From the NCBI GenBank assembly GCA_963205335.1, contig CAUJIM010000011.1, positions 1 through 41,102 of the forward strand: DNA of 41,102 nt, written 5' to 3'. Each line of letters opens with the position of its first letter. Positions within the stretch are counted from its first letter, which is position 1. This document shows positions 1-10,479 of this stretch, one piece after another. A model generated the notes under the pieces. That model had not been told where the DNA came from. It saw only the letters and a program-made list of their open reading frames with translations, and ran no database searches. The stretch comes from Pseudomonadota bacterium (GTDB lineage: Bacteria; Pseudomonadota; Gammaproteobacteria; Burkholderiales; Burkholderiaceae_C). Made by a program: the position numbers and the translations under genes.

Positions 1-882
1 ATGGGCGGCATGACGGCCGCGGTCGATTCCGGCTGGGCCAAGCTCAAGATCGAGGCCGCCGCCGCCGAGAAGCAGGCGCTGATCGACTCGGGCAAGGAGG
101 TGATCGTCGGCGTCAACAAGTACAAGCTGGCCAAGGAAGACGCGGTCGACATCCTGGAAGTGGACAACGTGAAGGTGCGCGAGAGCCAGATCGCGCGCCT
201 GAACGACCTGAAGCAAAAACGCGACGCAGCCCAGGTGCAGCAAGCGCTGGATGCTCTCACGAATGCAGCAAAGACCGGCGAGGGCAACCTGCTGGACCTG
301 TCGATCAAGGCCGTGCGCCTGCGCGCCACGGTGGGGGAGGTGAGCGATGCACTGGAAAAAATCTTCGGCCGCCACCGCGCCGACACGCAAAAGGTGACCG
401 GCGTGTATGCCGCCGCCTACGACTCGCCCGAGAGCTGGAATGCGATCAAGGCCGAGATCGACGCCTTCGCCAGGGAGCAGGGCCGCCGCCCGCGCGTGAT
501 GGTCGCCAAGCTCGGCCAGGACGGGCACGACCGCGGCGCCAAGGTGGTGGCCACGGCGTTCGCCGACCTGGGCTTCGACGTGGACATCGGCAGCCTGTTC
601 CAGACCCCCGAGGAATGCGCCCGCCAGGCGATCGAGAACGACGTGCACGCCATCGGCGTCTCCACGCTCGCCGCCGGCCACAAGACGCTGGTGCCGGCCA
701 TCATCGACGAGCTCAAGCGCCAGGGGGCGGATGACATCATCGTCTTCGTCGGCGGCGTGGTGCCGCGCCAGGACTACGACTTCCTCTACCGGGCCGGCGC
801 CAAGGGCATCTATGGGCCGGGTACGCCGATCCCGGCATGCGCCAGGGACGTGCTGGAGCAGATCAAGAAGGCGATTGCCTGA
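1..882 (+). CDS. scpA: Methylmalonyl-CoA mutase, C-terminal part (5' end outside window)
   Basis: This is the last 293 residues of an adenosylcobalamin-dependent methylmalonyl-CoA mutase, which interconverts methylmalonyl-CoA and succinyl-CoA in the cytoplasm. The family is about 700 residues long, so the gene begins before the window and the in-frame ATG at base 1 is internal. Residues 1-70 are the end of the substrate-binding barrel (GVNKYKL). Residues about 160-290 are the B12-binding domain, with the motif GQDGHDRG whose His176 is the lower cobalt ligand, followed by STLAAGHK and a GG turn. The downstream meaB, pccB and pccA genes confirm the propionate pathway. Confidence 0.95.
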   Translation: MGGMTAAVDSGWAKLKIEAAAAEKQALIDSGKEVIVGVNKYKLAKEDAVDILEVDNVKVRESQIARLNDLKQKRDAAQVQQALDALTNAAKTGEGNLLDLSIKAVRLRATVGEVSDALEKIFGRHRADTQKVTGVYAAAYDSPESWNAIKAEIDAFAREQGRRPRVMVAKLGQDGHDRGAKVVATAFADLGFDVDIGSLFQTPEECARQAIENDVHAIGVSTLAAGHKTLVPAIIDELKRQGADDIIVFVGGVVPRQDYDFLYRAGAKGIYGPGTPIPACARDVLEQIKKAIA

Positions 883-932
883 TGCCCGAATTAGAGATAC
901 AGTAATACCGTATTTCAATTCGAAAGAACATC

Positions 933-1280
933 ATGGCCGTCTCCGTCCGCATGGATCCCCTGCTCGAGAAAGAACTGGAGCAGGCGGCCCGCCGCTTGGG
1001 GCAGACCAAGTCGCAGTTCATCATCGACGCGGTCGAGCGCGCCCTGGGCCGCAAGGACCCGGCGCAGCTCTACCACCGGGTGATGGAGGAGGCAGCCCCA
1101 TACCGCCTGGCAGATCCGGCACTACCCGATGCGGCGGCCCAGCCCCGCAGCACGGGCGATCGTGTGCGTGAAAAGCTGCGTGCCCAGCACGAGGCGCATG
1201 GCCGCGACTGGGTGGCCTACCAGGATGCGCGCAAAAAAGGCGTCGCCTGGGTGCCCGACGACGAGGACGCCGCGCAGTGA
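933..1280 (+). CDS. Ribbon-helix-helix (CopG/Arc-like) antitoxin
   Basis: A 115-residue protein whose N-terminus (MAVSVRMDPLLEKELEQAAR) is a typical ribbon-helix-helix beta strand and first helix, followed by a second helix around SQFIIDAVERAL. The rest is polar and charged and probably wraps the toxin. Its stop overlaps the GTG start of the PIN-domain gene (bases 1277-1280), as in translationally coupled toxin-antitoxin pairs. It probably neutralises the toxin and represses the pair. A weak inverted repeat (ATAC, nine bases, GTAT) at about 895-911 lies just upstream and could be its operator. The pair sits between the mutase gene and meaB, so it looks like a cassette inserted into a metabolic operon. 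Confidence 0.8.
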   Translation: MAVSVRMDPLLEKELEQAARRLGQTKSQFIIDAVERALGRKDPAQLYHRVMEEAAPYRLADPALPDAAAQPRSTGDRVREKLRAQHEAHGRDWVAYQDARKKGVAWVPDDEDAAQ

Positions 1281-1693
1281 ACACGGCGTTGCTCGATACC
1301 GGTCCGCTGGTGGCGTTGTTCGACGTGGACGACATCGCGCACGCGCACTACCGCCGATTGCTGCACGAAGAGCGCGCCGGGTGGCGCCTGACGACGACTT
1401 GGCCCTGCGTGGTGGAGGCCTCGCATTTCTTGCCTGCCCAGACCTGCTGGCAGATGCTGCGCTGGGTGGAGCAGGGCGGGGTGTCGATCTTCCCGTTCGA
1501 CCCTTTGCACCTGGAGGACATGCAGGCCCTGATGCAGCGCTATACCGACGGCCGCCGTACACGGATGGACTTCGCCGATGCGAGCCTGGTGTGGGCTGCG
1601 GGCGAAACCGCCATCACCCAGATCTGGACCATCGACGTGCGAGATTTCTACCGCTACCGCCTGCCCGATGGCCGGGCCTTCGAGATCCTTTGA
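1277..1693 (+). CDS. PIN-domain ribonuclease toxin (VapC-like)
   Basis: A 138-residue PIN-domain protein, expected to be a metal-dependent RNase toxin. The N-terminal strand LLDTGPLVALFD carries the first acidic residue (Asp7). The central VVEASHFL supplies a conserved Glu. The C-terminal stretch RMDFADASLVWAA, followed by IWTID, supplies the remaining acidic residues. It starts with GTG inside the antitoxin stop (GTGA overlap), so translation is coupled. It ends six bases before meaB, so readthrough would link the toxin to propionate metabolism genes. The subfamily beyond PIN/VapC-like cannot be fixed by eye. Confidence 0.82.
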   Translation: MNTALLDTGPLVALFDVDDIAHAHYRRLLHEERAGWRLTTTWPCVVEASHFLPAQTCWQMLRWVEQGGVSIFPFDPLHLEDMQALMQRYTDGRRTRMDFADASLVWAAGETAITQIWTIDVRDFYRYRLPDGRAFEIL

Positions 1694-1699
1694 CGCCTC

Positions 1700-2767
1700 A
1701 TGAGCGCGCCCCCCCTGCTCGAACCCCTGCTGCATGGCGCCCCCATGGCCCGGCGCCGCGCCATGGCCAAGGCGATCACGCTGCTCGAATCGACGCGCGC
1801 CGACCACCGCGCGCAGGGCGACGCGCTGCTCACCGAGCTGCTGCCGCACACCGGCCGCGCGCTGCGCCTGGGCATCAGCGGCGTGCCGGGCGTGGGCAAG
1901 AGCACCTTCATCGAGACCCTGGGCCTGTACCTCGTGCGCCAGGGCCTGCGGGTGGCGGTGCTGGCCATCGACCCGTCGTCCACCGTCTCGGGCGGGTCGA
2001 TTTTGGGCGACAAGACGCGCATGGAGCGCCTGAGCGCCGAGGGGCACGCCTACATCCGCCCGAGCCCGAGCGGCGGCACGCTGGGCGGCGTGGCCGAGAA
2101 GACGCGCGAGGCCATACTGGTGTGCGAGGCGGCGGGCTACGACGTGGTGATCGTCGAGACCGTGGGCGTGGGCCAGAGCGAGACCGCGGTGCATGGCATG
2201 ACCGACATGTTCTGCGTGCTGCAGCTGCCCAACGCCGGCGACGACCTGCAGGCGATCAAGAAGGGCGTGATGGAGCTGGCGGACCTGGTCGTCATCAACA
2301 AGGCCGACCTCGACCCCCGGGCCGCGATCCGCGCGCGCACGCAGATCACCTCCAGCCTGCGCATCCTGGCGCAGCAGGGCAACCCGGAGCACGCGCAGCA
2401 CGACCCCGCCCGCTGGCACCCGAAGGTGCTCACGCTCAGCGGCCTCAAGGGCGATGGCGTCGAGGACTTCTGGGCCGCGGTGACCGAGTTCCGGCGCCTG
2501 CAGAGCGCCAACGGCGAACTTGCCGGGCGGCGCCGGCAGCAGGCGCTGGCCTGGATGTGGGAGCGCATCGACGCCGGCCTGCGCCAGGCGTTCCGCCAGC
2601 ATCCGGCGGTGCGCGGTGCGCTCGTGTGCGCCACGGACCAGGTGGAGCGGGGCGTGCTGGCGCCTTCGACGGCGGCGCGCCAGTTGCTGCGAGCGGCCGG
2701 CTTTGCCTGGGACGATGCGCCGCCCGCGTGTGCCGCGGCATCAGAGAAATCGGGCCTTGTCGCATGA
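1700..2767 (+). CDS. meaB: Methylmalonyl-CoA mutase-associated GTPase MeaB
   Basis: A 355-residue G3E-family P-loop GTPase (ArgK/MeaB). It gates cofactor loading and protects adenosylcobalamin-dependent methylmalonyl-CoA mutase. Visible motifs are the P-loop GVPGVGKST, the strand [10 protein letters not shown], the switch region [12 protein letters not shown], and the specificity motif NKAD. The C-terminal helical arm (about 260-355) matches the family dimerisation region. Length is normal, with a slightly extended C-terminus. The mutase gene is immediately upstream apart from the inserted toxin-antitoxin pair, and the next gene overlaps by four bases (ATGA). Confidence 0.95.
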   Translation: MSAPPLLEPLLHGAPMARRRAMAKAITLLESTRADHRAQGDALLTELLPHTGRALRLGISGVPGVGKSTFIETLGLYLVRQGLRVAVLAIDPSSTVSGGSILGDKTRMERLSAEGHAYIRPSPSGGTLGGVAEKTREAILVCEAAGYDVVIVETVGVGQSETAVHGMTDMFCVLQLPNAGDDLQAIKKGVMELADLVVINKADLDPRAAIRARTQITSSLRILAQQGNPEHAQHDPARWHPKVLTLSGLKGDGVEDFWAAVTEFRRLQSANGELAGRRRQQALAWMWERIDAGLRQAFRQHPAVRGALVCATDQVERGVLAPSTAARQLLRAAGFAWDDAPPACAAASEKSGLVA

Positions 2768-3614
2768 CGGACGGGCGCCTGCAGCTATCGGAAATAGAGC
2801 GCATCGCGGCCTCTCCGGGGTGGCGCGAGCGGCGCGTGGAGGTGTTCGACACCAGCGTGGGCCGCGTGATTGCCAAGGGGCAGCGGCCACCGCGCTCGCC
2901 CGCACGCTACCGCGTGCTCGACGCGCTGGCGCGGCTCCTGGGCGTGCCGTTCCTGCGCGCCGTGCCGGCGTACGGGGGCGCCGCGGCGCAAGCGGTCGAG
3001 ATCCGCCGCCTCCAGGCGCTGGCCGCTGCGGGGGTGCCGGTCCCCGAAGTGCTGCACGTGGCGCAGGATTTCTTCGTCATGCGGTGGCTGGGCGCAAGCC
3101 ACCTCGCGCTGATGCTGCACCAGCGCCACCCGGCCGCGTTCGAGCTGTGGCAGCAGGGCGCGCGCGCCCTGCTGCAGGTGCATGCCGCCGGGCAGTACCT
3201 GAGCCAGTGCTTCGGCCGCAACATGATCGTCGACGACGGCGGCGGGCAGCCGCGCCTTGTCGGCATGATCGATTTCGAGGACGATCCGCTCGAAGCCATG
3301 GGCCTCGCCGAGGCGCAGGTGCGCGATTGGCTGAGCTACCTGCAGAGCACCCTCTGGGACCTGCACGTGCCGCGGCCGCAGCTCGATGCGGCGCTGGACG
3401 CGCTGATCGCCGCCGAGCGCGCCGACGTGCGCGCCCTGTTCGCCGGTGCCTGCCGGCGCCTGGGCTGGCTGCGCTGCCTGCCCGCCCGGCGCAAATATGG
3501 CCGCGACACCATCGCGGTGCAGGCCGTTGCCGCCGCCGCGCACCGCTGGCGCCGGCGCCATCCGCACGAGCCGGCGCAGATCCCCTTTTCATCCACCACG
3601 AACCAAGACCCAAG

Positions 3615-3618
<4 letters not shown>
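2764..3618 (+). CDS. Protein-kinase-fold (BUD32/RIO-like) protein in the propionate operon
   Basis: A 284-residue protein with the look of a small atypical kinase. [10 protein letters not shown] resembles a beta-strand with the ATP-binding lysine. The stretch [13 protein letters not shown] fits the N-lobe to hinge region. [11 protein letters not shown] followed by GMIDFEDDP fits a catalytic loop with Asn and a metal-binding Asp (DFE in place of DFG). It starts at the ATG overlapping the meaB stop, and its own stop overlaps the pccB start, so it is translationally coupled on both sides. The family resembles BUD32/lipopolysaccharide-kinase-like proteins. The substrate is unknown; a role tied to propionyl-CoA metabolism is only an inference from position. 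Confidence 0.7.
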
Positions 3619-5147
<1,529 letters not shown>

Positions 5148-5162
5148 TGGGGTGACTCGGCC

Positions 5163-5459
5163 ATGAATTTCCTGCTTTCCCTGTTGGAGACGGTGACCGA
5201 CGCGCTGTTCTTCACGTGGGTGCGGCGCGAGCGGCGCGAGCGCGAAGGGCACCCGCAGCAGCCGCTGCAGAAAGACATCGCCGAGGGGGCTTGGTTCGAC
5301 GTCGTGACCACCACGGTCTGGGGCCTGGCGGGCGCTGCCCTGTTTTTCGTCCTTCTTTTCGGGTTCGATCTGCCATTCGGCTGGAGTTTTGCGATTGCCG
5401 TGATCCCCGTCGGCCTGTACCTCGGCCGGCGCCTCGGTCGATTGCTGCGCGACGAATAG
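5163..5459 (+). CDS. Small two-helix membrane protein between pccB and pccA
   Basis: A 98-residue protein of no recognised family. The N-terminus (about 1-20) is an amphipathic or short hydrophobic segment. A basic stretch (RRERRERE) follows. Two transmembrane segments are visible at about 49-67 (TTVWGLAGAALFFVLLFG) and 70-87 (FGWSFAIAVIPVGLYLG), and the tail is basic (RRLGRLLRDE). It starts 15 bases after pccB and ends 46 bases before pccA, in the same direction, so it is almost certainly cotranscribed. A function is not evident; it may be a family-specific hypothetical protein of related bacteria. Confidence 0.7.
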   Translation: MNFLLSLLETVTDALFFTWVRRERREREGHPQQPLQKDIAEGAWFDVVTTTVWGLAGAALFFVLLFGFDLPFGWSFAIAVIPVGLYLGRRLGRLLRDE

Positions 5460-5505
5460 TCCGCGTGCGATGGCCCATGGCTCATTTCATTTTTCGAGTT
5501 CAACC

Positions 5506-7554
<2,049 letters not shown>

Positions 7555-7655
7555 TTCCAATTCCAGATCAACCGACCACTTTGTCGGCTTCGCTTGCCGT
7601 GCTACAGCACTGTCTGCGCTTCGCCTTCGCGTGCTCGATCGATCTGGAAATGGAA
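7555..7655. repeat. Fold-back repeat, copy A of a two-copy family
   Basis: About 101 bp with 15-bp terminal arms. TTCCAATTCCAGATC (7555-7569) pairs with GATCTGGAAATGGAA (7641-7655) at 14 of 15 positions. The interior (about 7584-7630) contains TTGCCGTGCTAC and CTGCGCTTCGC, which recur in the element at 31239-31344. It begins at the base after the pccA stop and separates the propionate operon from the AbrB/Doc module. It could fold as an RNA hairpin and attenuate transcription, but there is no T-tract. Confidence 0.7.
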
Positions 7656-7690
7656 GAGGACCGGGCGGACGGCATGGCGCCGGCGTAAAA

Positions 7691-7706
7691 TATAACAATT
7701 GTTATA
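7691..7706. promoter_or_regulatory. Perfect 16-bp palindrome, likely operator of the AbrB/Doc module
   Basis: TATAACAATTGTTATA is its own reverse complement. It lies 20 bases before the antitoxin ATG and overlaps an AT-rich promoter-like stretch (TAAAAT/TATAAC). AbrB/MazE-type antitoxins are dimeric swapped-hairpin DNA binders that commonly autoregulate from such palindromes, so it is the probable autoregulatory site. Confidence 0.7.
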
Positions 7707-7726
7707 ACTTCGCCGCGAGGTACGCC

Positions 7727-7960
7727 ATGTCCACCGCCACCGTCCTGAAAGTCACCCAGATCGGCAACTCCGTGGGCGTCATCCTGCCCAGGGAGGTGCT
7801 GGCGCGCCTGAAGGTGGGCAAGGGCGACTCGCTGTTTCTCACCGATCTGCCCGACGGCGTGGCGCTGCGCCCGTACGACGACGAGTTTGCCGAGCAGATG
7901 GCCGTCGCTCGCGAGATCATGAAGGAATACCGCGACGTGCTGCACGAGCTCGCCAAATGA
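7727..7960 (+). CDS. AbrB/SpoVT (MazE-type) antitoxin
   Basis: A 77-residue protein. Its first 45 residues (VLKVTQIGNSVGVILPREVL, then LKVGKGDSLFL) are a classic swapped-hairpin AbrB DNA-binding domain; the charged C-terminal helix (MAVAREIMKEYRDVLHELA) would bind the toxin. The start ATG is the first after the palindromic operator; longer in-frame extensions run back through the repeat into pccA. Its stop overlaps the start of the Doc gene (ATGA), the usual order for a coupled type II module. Confidence 0.88.
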   Translation: MSTATVLKVTQIGNSVGVILPREVLARLKVGKGDSLFLTDLPDGVALRPYDDEFAEQMAVAREIMKEYRDVLHELAK

Positions 7961-8355
7961 CGGCGGCCAACGAAGCGTGGCGCTGGCTGCCGCGCGAGGT
8001 GTTGATCGCGGTGCACGAGGAGCAACTGGCCGAGCACGGGGGCGCCGCCGGTCTGCGCGACCCGGGCCTTTTCGATTCCGCTCTCGCGCGTGCGAAGAAT
8101 CTCGCCCTGTACGGCGAGCCGGACGTGGTCGACCTGGCCGCCGCCTACGCCTGTGGGTTGGTGGGCAACCATCCGTTCATCGACGGCAATAAGCGCACCG
8201 CGTTCGTCGCCGCCCAGCTTTTCCTGCGCCTGAACAGGTACCGCATCCAGGCTCCGCACGTGGATTGCGTGCTCAATACCCTCGCCCTCGCCGCGGGCGA
8301 CCTCGACGAAGCCGCCTTCGCCGCCTGGCTGCGCCAGCACCTGCAGCCGCGCTGA
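7957..8355 (+). CDS. doc: Doc-type (death-on-curing, Fic fold) toxin
   Basis: A 132-residue Fic-fold protein with the motif HPFIDGNKRTA at residues 72-82. Doc proteins have Lys in place of the second Gly of the canonical Fic motif (HxFx[D/E]GNGR), and in phage P1 Doc this gives a kinase that phosphorylates EF-Tu rather than an AMP-transferase. Lys79 is present here, so kinase activity is the better guess. Length is typical for Doc. It overlaps its antitoxin by four bases. The classic partner is Phd, so the AbrB partner is a module swap. Confidence 0.88.
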   Translation: MTAANEAWRWLPREVLIAVHEEQLAEHGGAAGLRDPGLFDSALARAKNLALYGEPDVVDLAAAYACGLVGNHPFIDGNKRTAFVAAQLFLRLNRYRIQAPHVDCVLNTLALAAGDLDEAAFAAWLRQHLQPR

Positions 8356-8377
8356 CCGGCGTGGCCGCGGGCGCGGA

Positions 8378-9190
8378 TCACCACGCGCCCTTGCCCGCGG
8401 CGCGCAGGCGGTCGGTGCGCAGCTGGTGCTCCCGGCTGAAGACCACCCGGAAGGCCAGCAGGACGACGCCGAGCGCGCCAAGCGCGGTGGCCGCGGCGAT
8501 CATGAACATGACGACGATCTGGTAGCGCACCGCCGTGCCCGGTGCCGCGCCGGCCAGCAGCTGCCCGGTCATCATGCCCGGCAGGCTGACGATGCCCATG
8601 ACCATCATCGAGTTGATGGTCGGGATCATGCCGACGCGCAGGCTCTCGGTCAGCAGCGCGTGCGCCGCCTCCCACCGGGTCGCGCCCAGCGCCAGCCGGG
8701 CCTCGATCAGCTCGCGTTCGCGCACCGCGCCCTCCATGAACCGGTCGAGCGCCAGCGAAGTGCCGTTGAGGATGTTGCCCAGCACCATGCCCAGCAGCGG
8801 GATGGCGTACTGCGCCTGGTACCACGGCCGGACGTTGATGATCCCCGTGAGCGCGATGCCCGTGACGAGGAAGGACGCGGCGAACACCGAAAGCACGCTG
8901 TCGAGGTAGATCCCGGGAAAGCGCCGCCTGGTGCGGTTGACCGAGGCCAGCCCCGCCAGGCTGGTCATGACCAGCCCGATGGCGACGATGGGCAGCGGCC
9001 GGCTGAGCGCGAAGACGTAGCCCAGGACCAGGCCGACCAGCAGCAGCTGCACCGTCATGCGCACGCTGGCGATCAGCAGGCCCCGGGCCAGCCCCAGGCG
9101 CAGCCAGGCCGACAGCGCCAGGTTGACCGCGATCAGCAGGCCGGCCAGCACGAGCTGCCACGCGCCGATGTCGAGCACACCCTGGTTCAT
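8378..9190 (-). CDS. fetB: FetB-like ABC exporter permease (UPF0014)
   Basis: A 270-residue polytopic membrane protein of the FetB/YbbM family, the permease of an ABC system linked in E. coli to iron export and peroxide resistance. About seven hydrophobic segments are visible. Family stretches include LGLARGLLIASVRMTVQLLLVG near the N-terminus, and EARLALGATRWEA and IPTINSMMVMGIVSLPGMMTGQLLAG in the cytoplasmic loop region. The start at 9190 is fixed by the four-base overlap with the fetA stop; an in-frame extension upstream would lie inside fetA. Confidence 0.9.
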   Translation of the reverse strand: MNQGVLDIGAWQLVLAGLLIAVNLALSAWLRLGLARGLLIASVRMTVQLLLVGLVLGYVFALSRPLPIVAIGLVMTSLAGLASVNRTRRRFPGIYLDSVLSVFAASFLVTGIALTGIINVRPWYQAQYAIPLLGMVLGNILNGTSLALDRFMEGAVRERELIEARLALGATRWEAAHALLTESLRVGMIPTINSMMVMGIVSLPGMMTGQLLAGAAPGTAVRYQIVVMFMIAAATALGALGVVLLAFRVVFSREHQLRTDRLRAAGKGAW

Positions 9191-9900
9191 GGCGCATCCT
9201 CCAGGCGCAGCACCCGGGTGCAGGTGCGCGCCAGTTGCGCCTGGTCGTGGCTCACCCACAAGCAGCCGCGCGGGCCGTCATGCGGATGCTCGTGCGTGCG
9301 CCAGGCCTGCAGCAGCGCCTCGACGCGCGCGCTGCGGTCAGCGTCCAGCGACGCGGTGGGCTCGTCGAGCAGGAGCACCGCCGGGTCGATCAGCAGCGCG
9401 CGCACGAGCGCGGCGATCTGCGCCTGCCCGCCGGAGAGTTCGGCGGTCGATTGTTCGAGGAATGCGGCCTCGACCCCCAGCTCGCGCAGCATGCCCCGGG
9501 CCCGTTCGATCTCGAAGCGCTGCCCGCGGTGCACGCGCAGCGCGAACGGCGCGGCCAGGGCGTCGCGCACGCGGCCTTCGGGCAGCGCCGGGCGCTGCGC
9601 CAGGTAGACCACCCGCGCCCGGTAGGCGGGCATGGCGTACTCCTGCATGCGCTTGCCGGCGAGGCGGATCTGGCCGTGCTCCGCCGGCCGCAGCCCGGCC
9701 AGGGTGCGCAGCAGCAGCGTCTTGCCCGTGCCCGAGGCGCCGGCGATCCCCAGGCTCTCTCCGGCGCGCAGCGAGAAGCCGAGGCCGTGCCACAGCGGGC
9801 GGCCGGCCACCGTGCATGCCAGGTCGGTGGCGCCGAACAGCTCGTCGGGCGGGTGGGGTGCGGCCGGGGCGGGCGCGGCGGCGCGGGGGTCGGTGTGCAT
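9187..9900 (-). CDS. fetA: FetA-like ABC exporter ATPase
   Basis: A 237-residue ABC ATPase that would power the adjacent FetB permease. Motifs in order are Walker A GASGTGKT, Q-loop around YLAQRPAL, signature LSGGQ, Walker B VLLLDEPTASLD, and the switch His in WVSHDQ. A Pro/Ala-rich N-terminal tail of about 18 residues precedes the ATPase core, so a slightly later start is possible, but no other good start codon is evident. fetA and fetB overlap by four bases. The DUF167 gene upstream is divergent. Confidence 0.9.
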   Translation of the reverse strand: MHTDPRAAAPAPAAPHPPDELFGATDLACTVAGRPLWHGLGFSLRAGESLGIAGASGTGKTLLLRTLAGLRPAEHGQIRLAGKRMQEYAMPAYRARVVYLAQRPALPEGRVRDALAAPFALRVHRGQRFEIERARGMLRELGVEAAFLEQSTAELSGGQAQIAALVRALLIDPAVLLLDEPTASLDADRSARVEALLQAWRTHEHPHDGPRGCLWVSHDQAQLARTCTRVLRLEDAP

Positions 9901-10004
9901 GGCGTGGCCGTCGGGCTGGACCGTCTGGTCCAGGGCCGATGCGGGACTTTACTGGAAGGCCCGCTCCGGCGTCCGGCGCGGCCCCGGCGGTGGACAATGC
10001 CGCG

Positions 10005-10331
10005 ATGCCATGCACGCTCAAGCTCGCCATCCATGCCACGCCCGGCGCCCGGCGCACCGAGGCCGCCGGGGCCCATGGCGAGGCGCTGCGCGTGCGCCTG
10101 GCCGCGCCGCCCGTGGACGGCAAGGCCAACGCCGCGCTCATCGGCTGGGCCGCGCGGGCGTTCGGCCTGCCCGCGGCGCGGGTCGAGCTGCTGCACGGCG
10201 CGGGCGGCCGCCACAAGCTGCTGGCGCTGCATTTCGAGTCCGCGCAGGCCCTGGCGGCGGCGCAGGCCCTGCTGGCGCGCTGGATGGGCACCGCGCCCGG
10301 GGGCGGCGGCCAAGCGGCTGAAACAACTTGA
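10005..10331 (+). CDS. DUF167 (YggU-like) protein
   Basis: A 108-residue DUF167 protein. The conserved core is visible: HATPGARRTE, then VRLAAPPVDGKANAALI, a central helix, and HGAGGRHKLL. This is a small alpha/beta fold of unknown biochemical function, often encoded near YggT. The start ATG at 10005 fits the family N-terminus. It is divergent from fetA, with 104 bases between. The C-terminal tail after residue 95 is Gly-rich and unconserved. Confidence 0.88.
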   Translation: MPCTLKLAIHATPGARRTEAAGAHGEALRVRLAAPPVDGKANAALIGWAARAFGLPAARVELLHGAGGRHKLLALHFESAQALAAAQALLARWMGTAPGGGGQAAETT

Positions 10332-10479
10332 AGCGAGCGCGCGCTGGCCTGTCGCTGGAGCCTCTTTTAGACTGGCCGCACGGGCCTTGACCGGCGCGCC
10401 TGGCGTGCGGCGCGCGCACTTCGTCCTGCAGCTGCGCAGCGGGTGTCCGACGAGGCCGGTCCATCCGAGGAGGTCTGCC

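Noticed and set aside
1..3. ATG at base 1 as the true start of the mutase gene
   Set aside because: The encoded protein begins in the middle of the mutase catalytic domain; the family is more than twice as long, so the ATG is internal.
9235..10479. A long upstream extension of the tri-domain hydrolase reading frame
   Set aside because: It runs antisense through fetA and overlaps the DUF167 gene in another frame, has the low-complexity composition of GC-rich shadow frames, and a strong ribosome site precedes the ATG at 10480.
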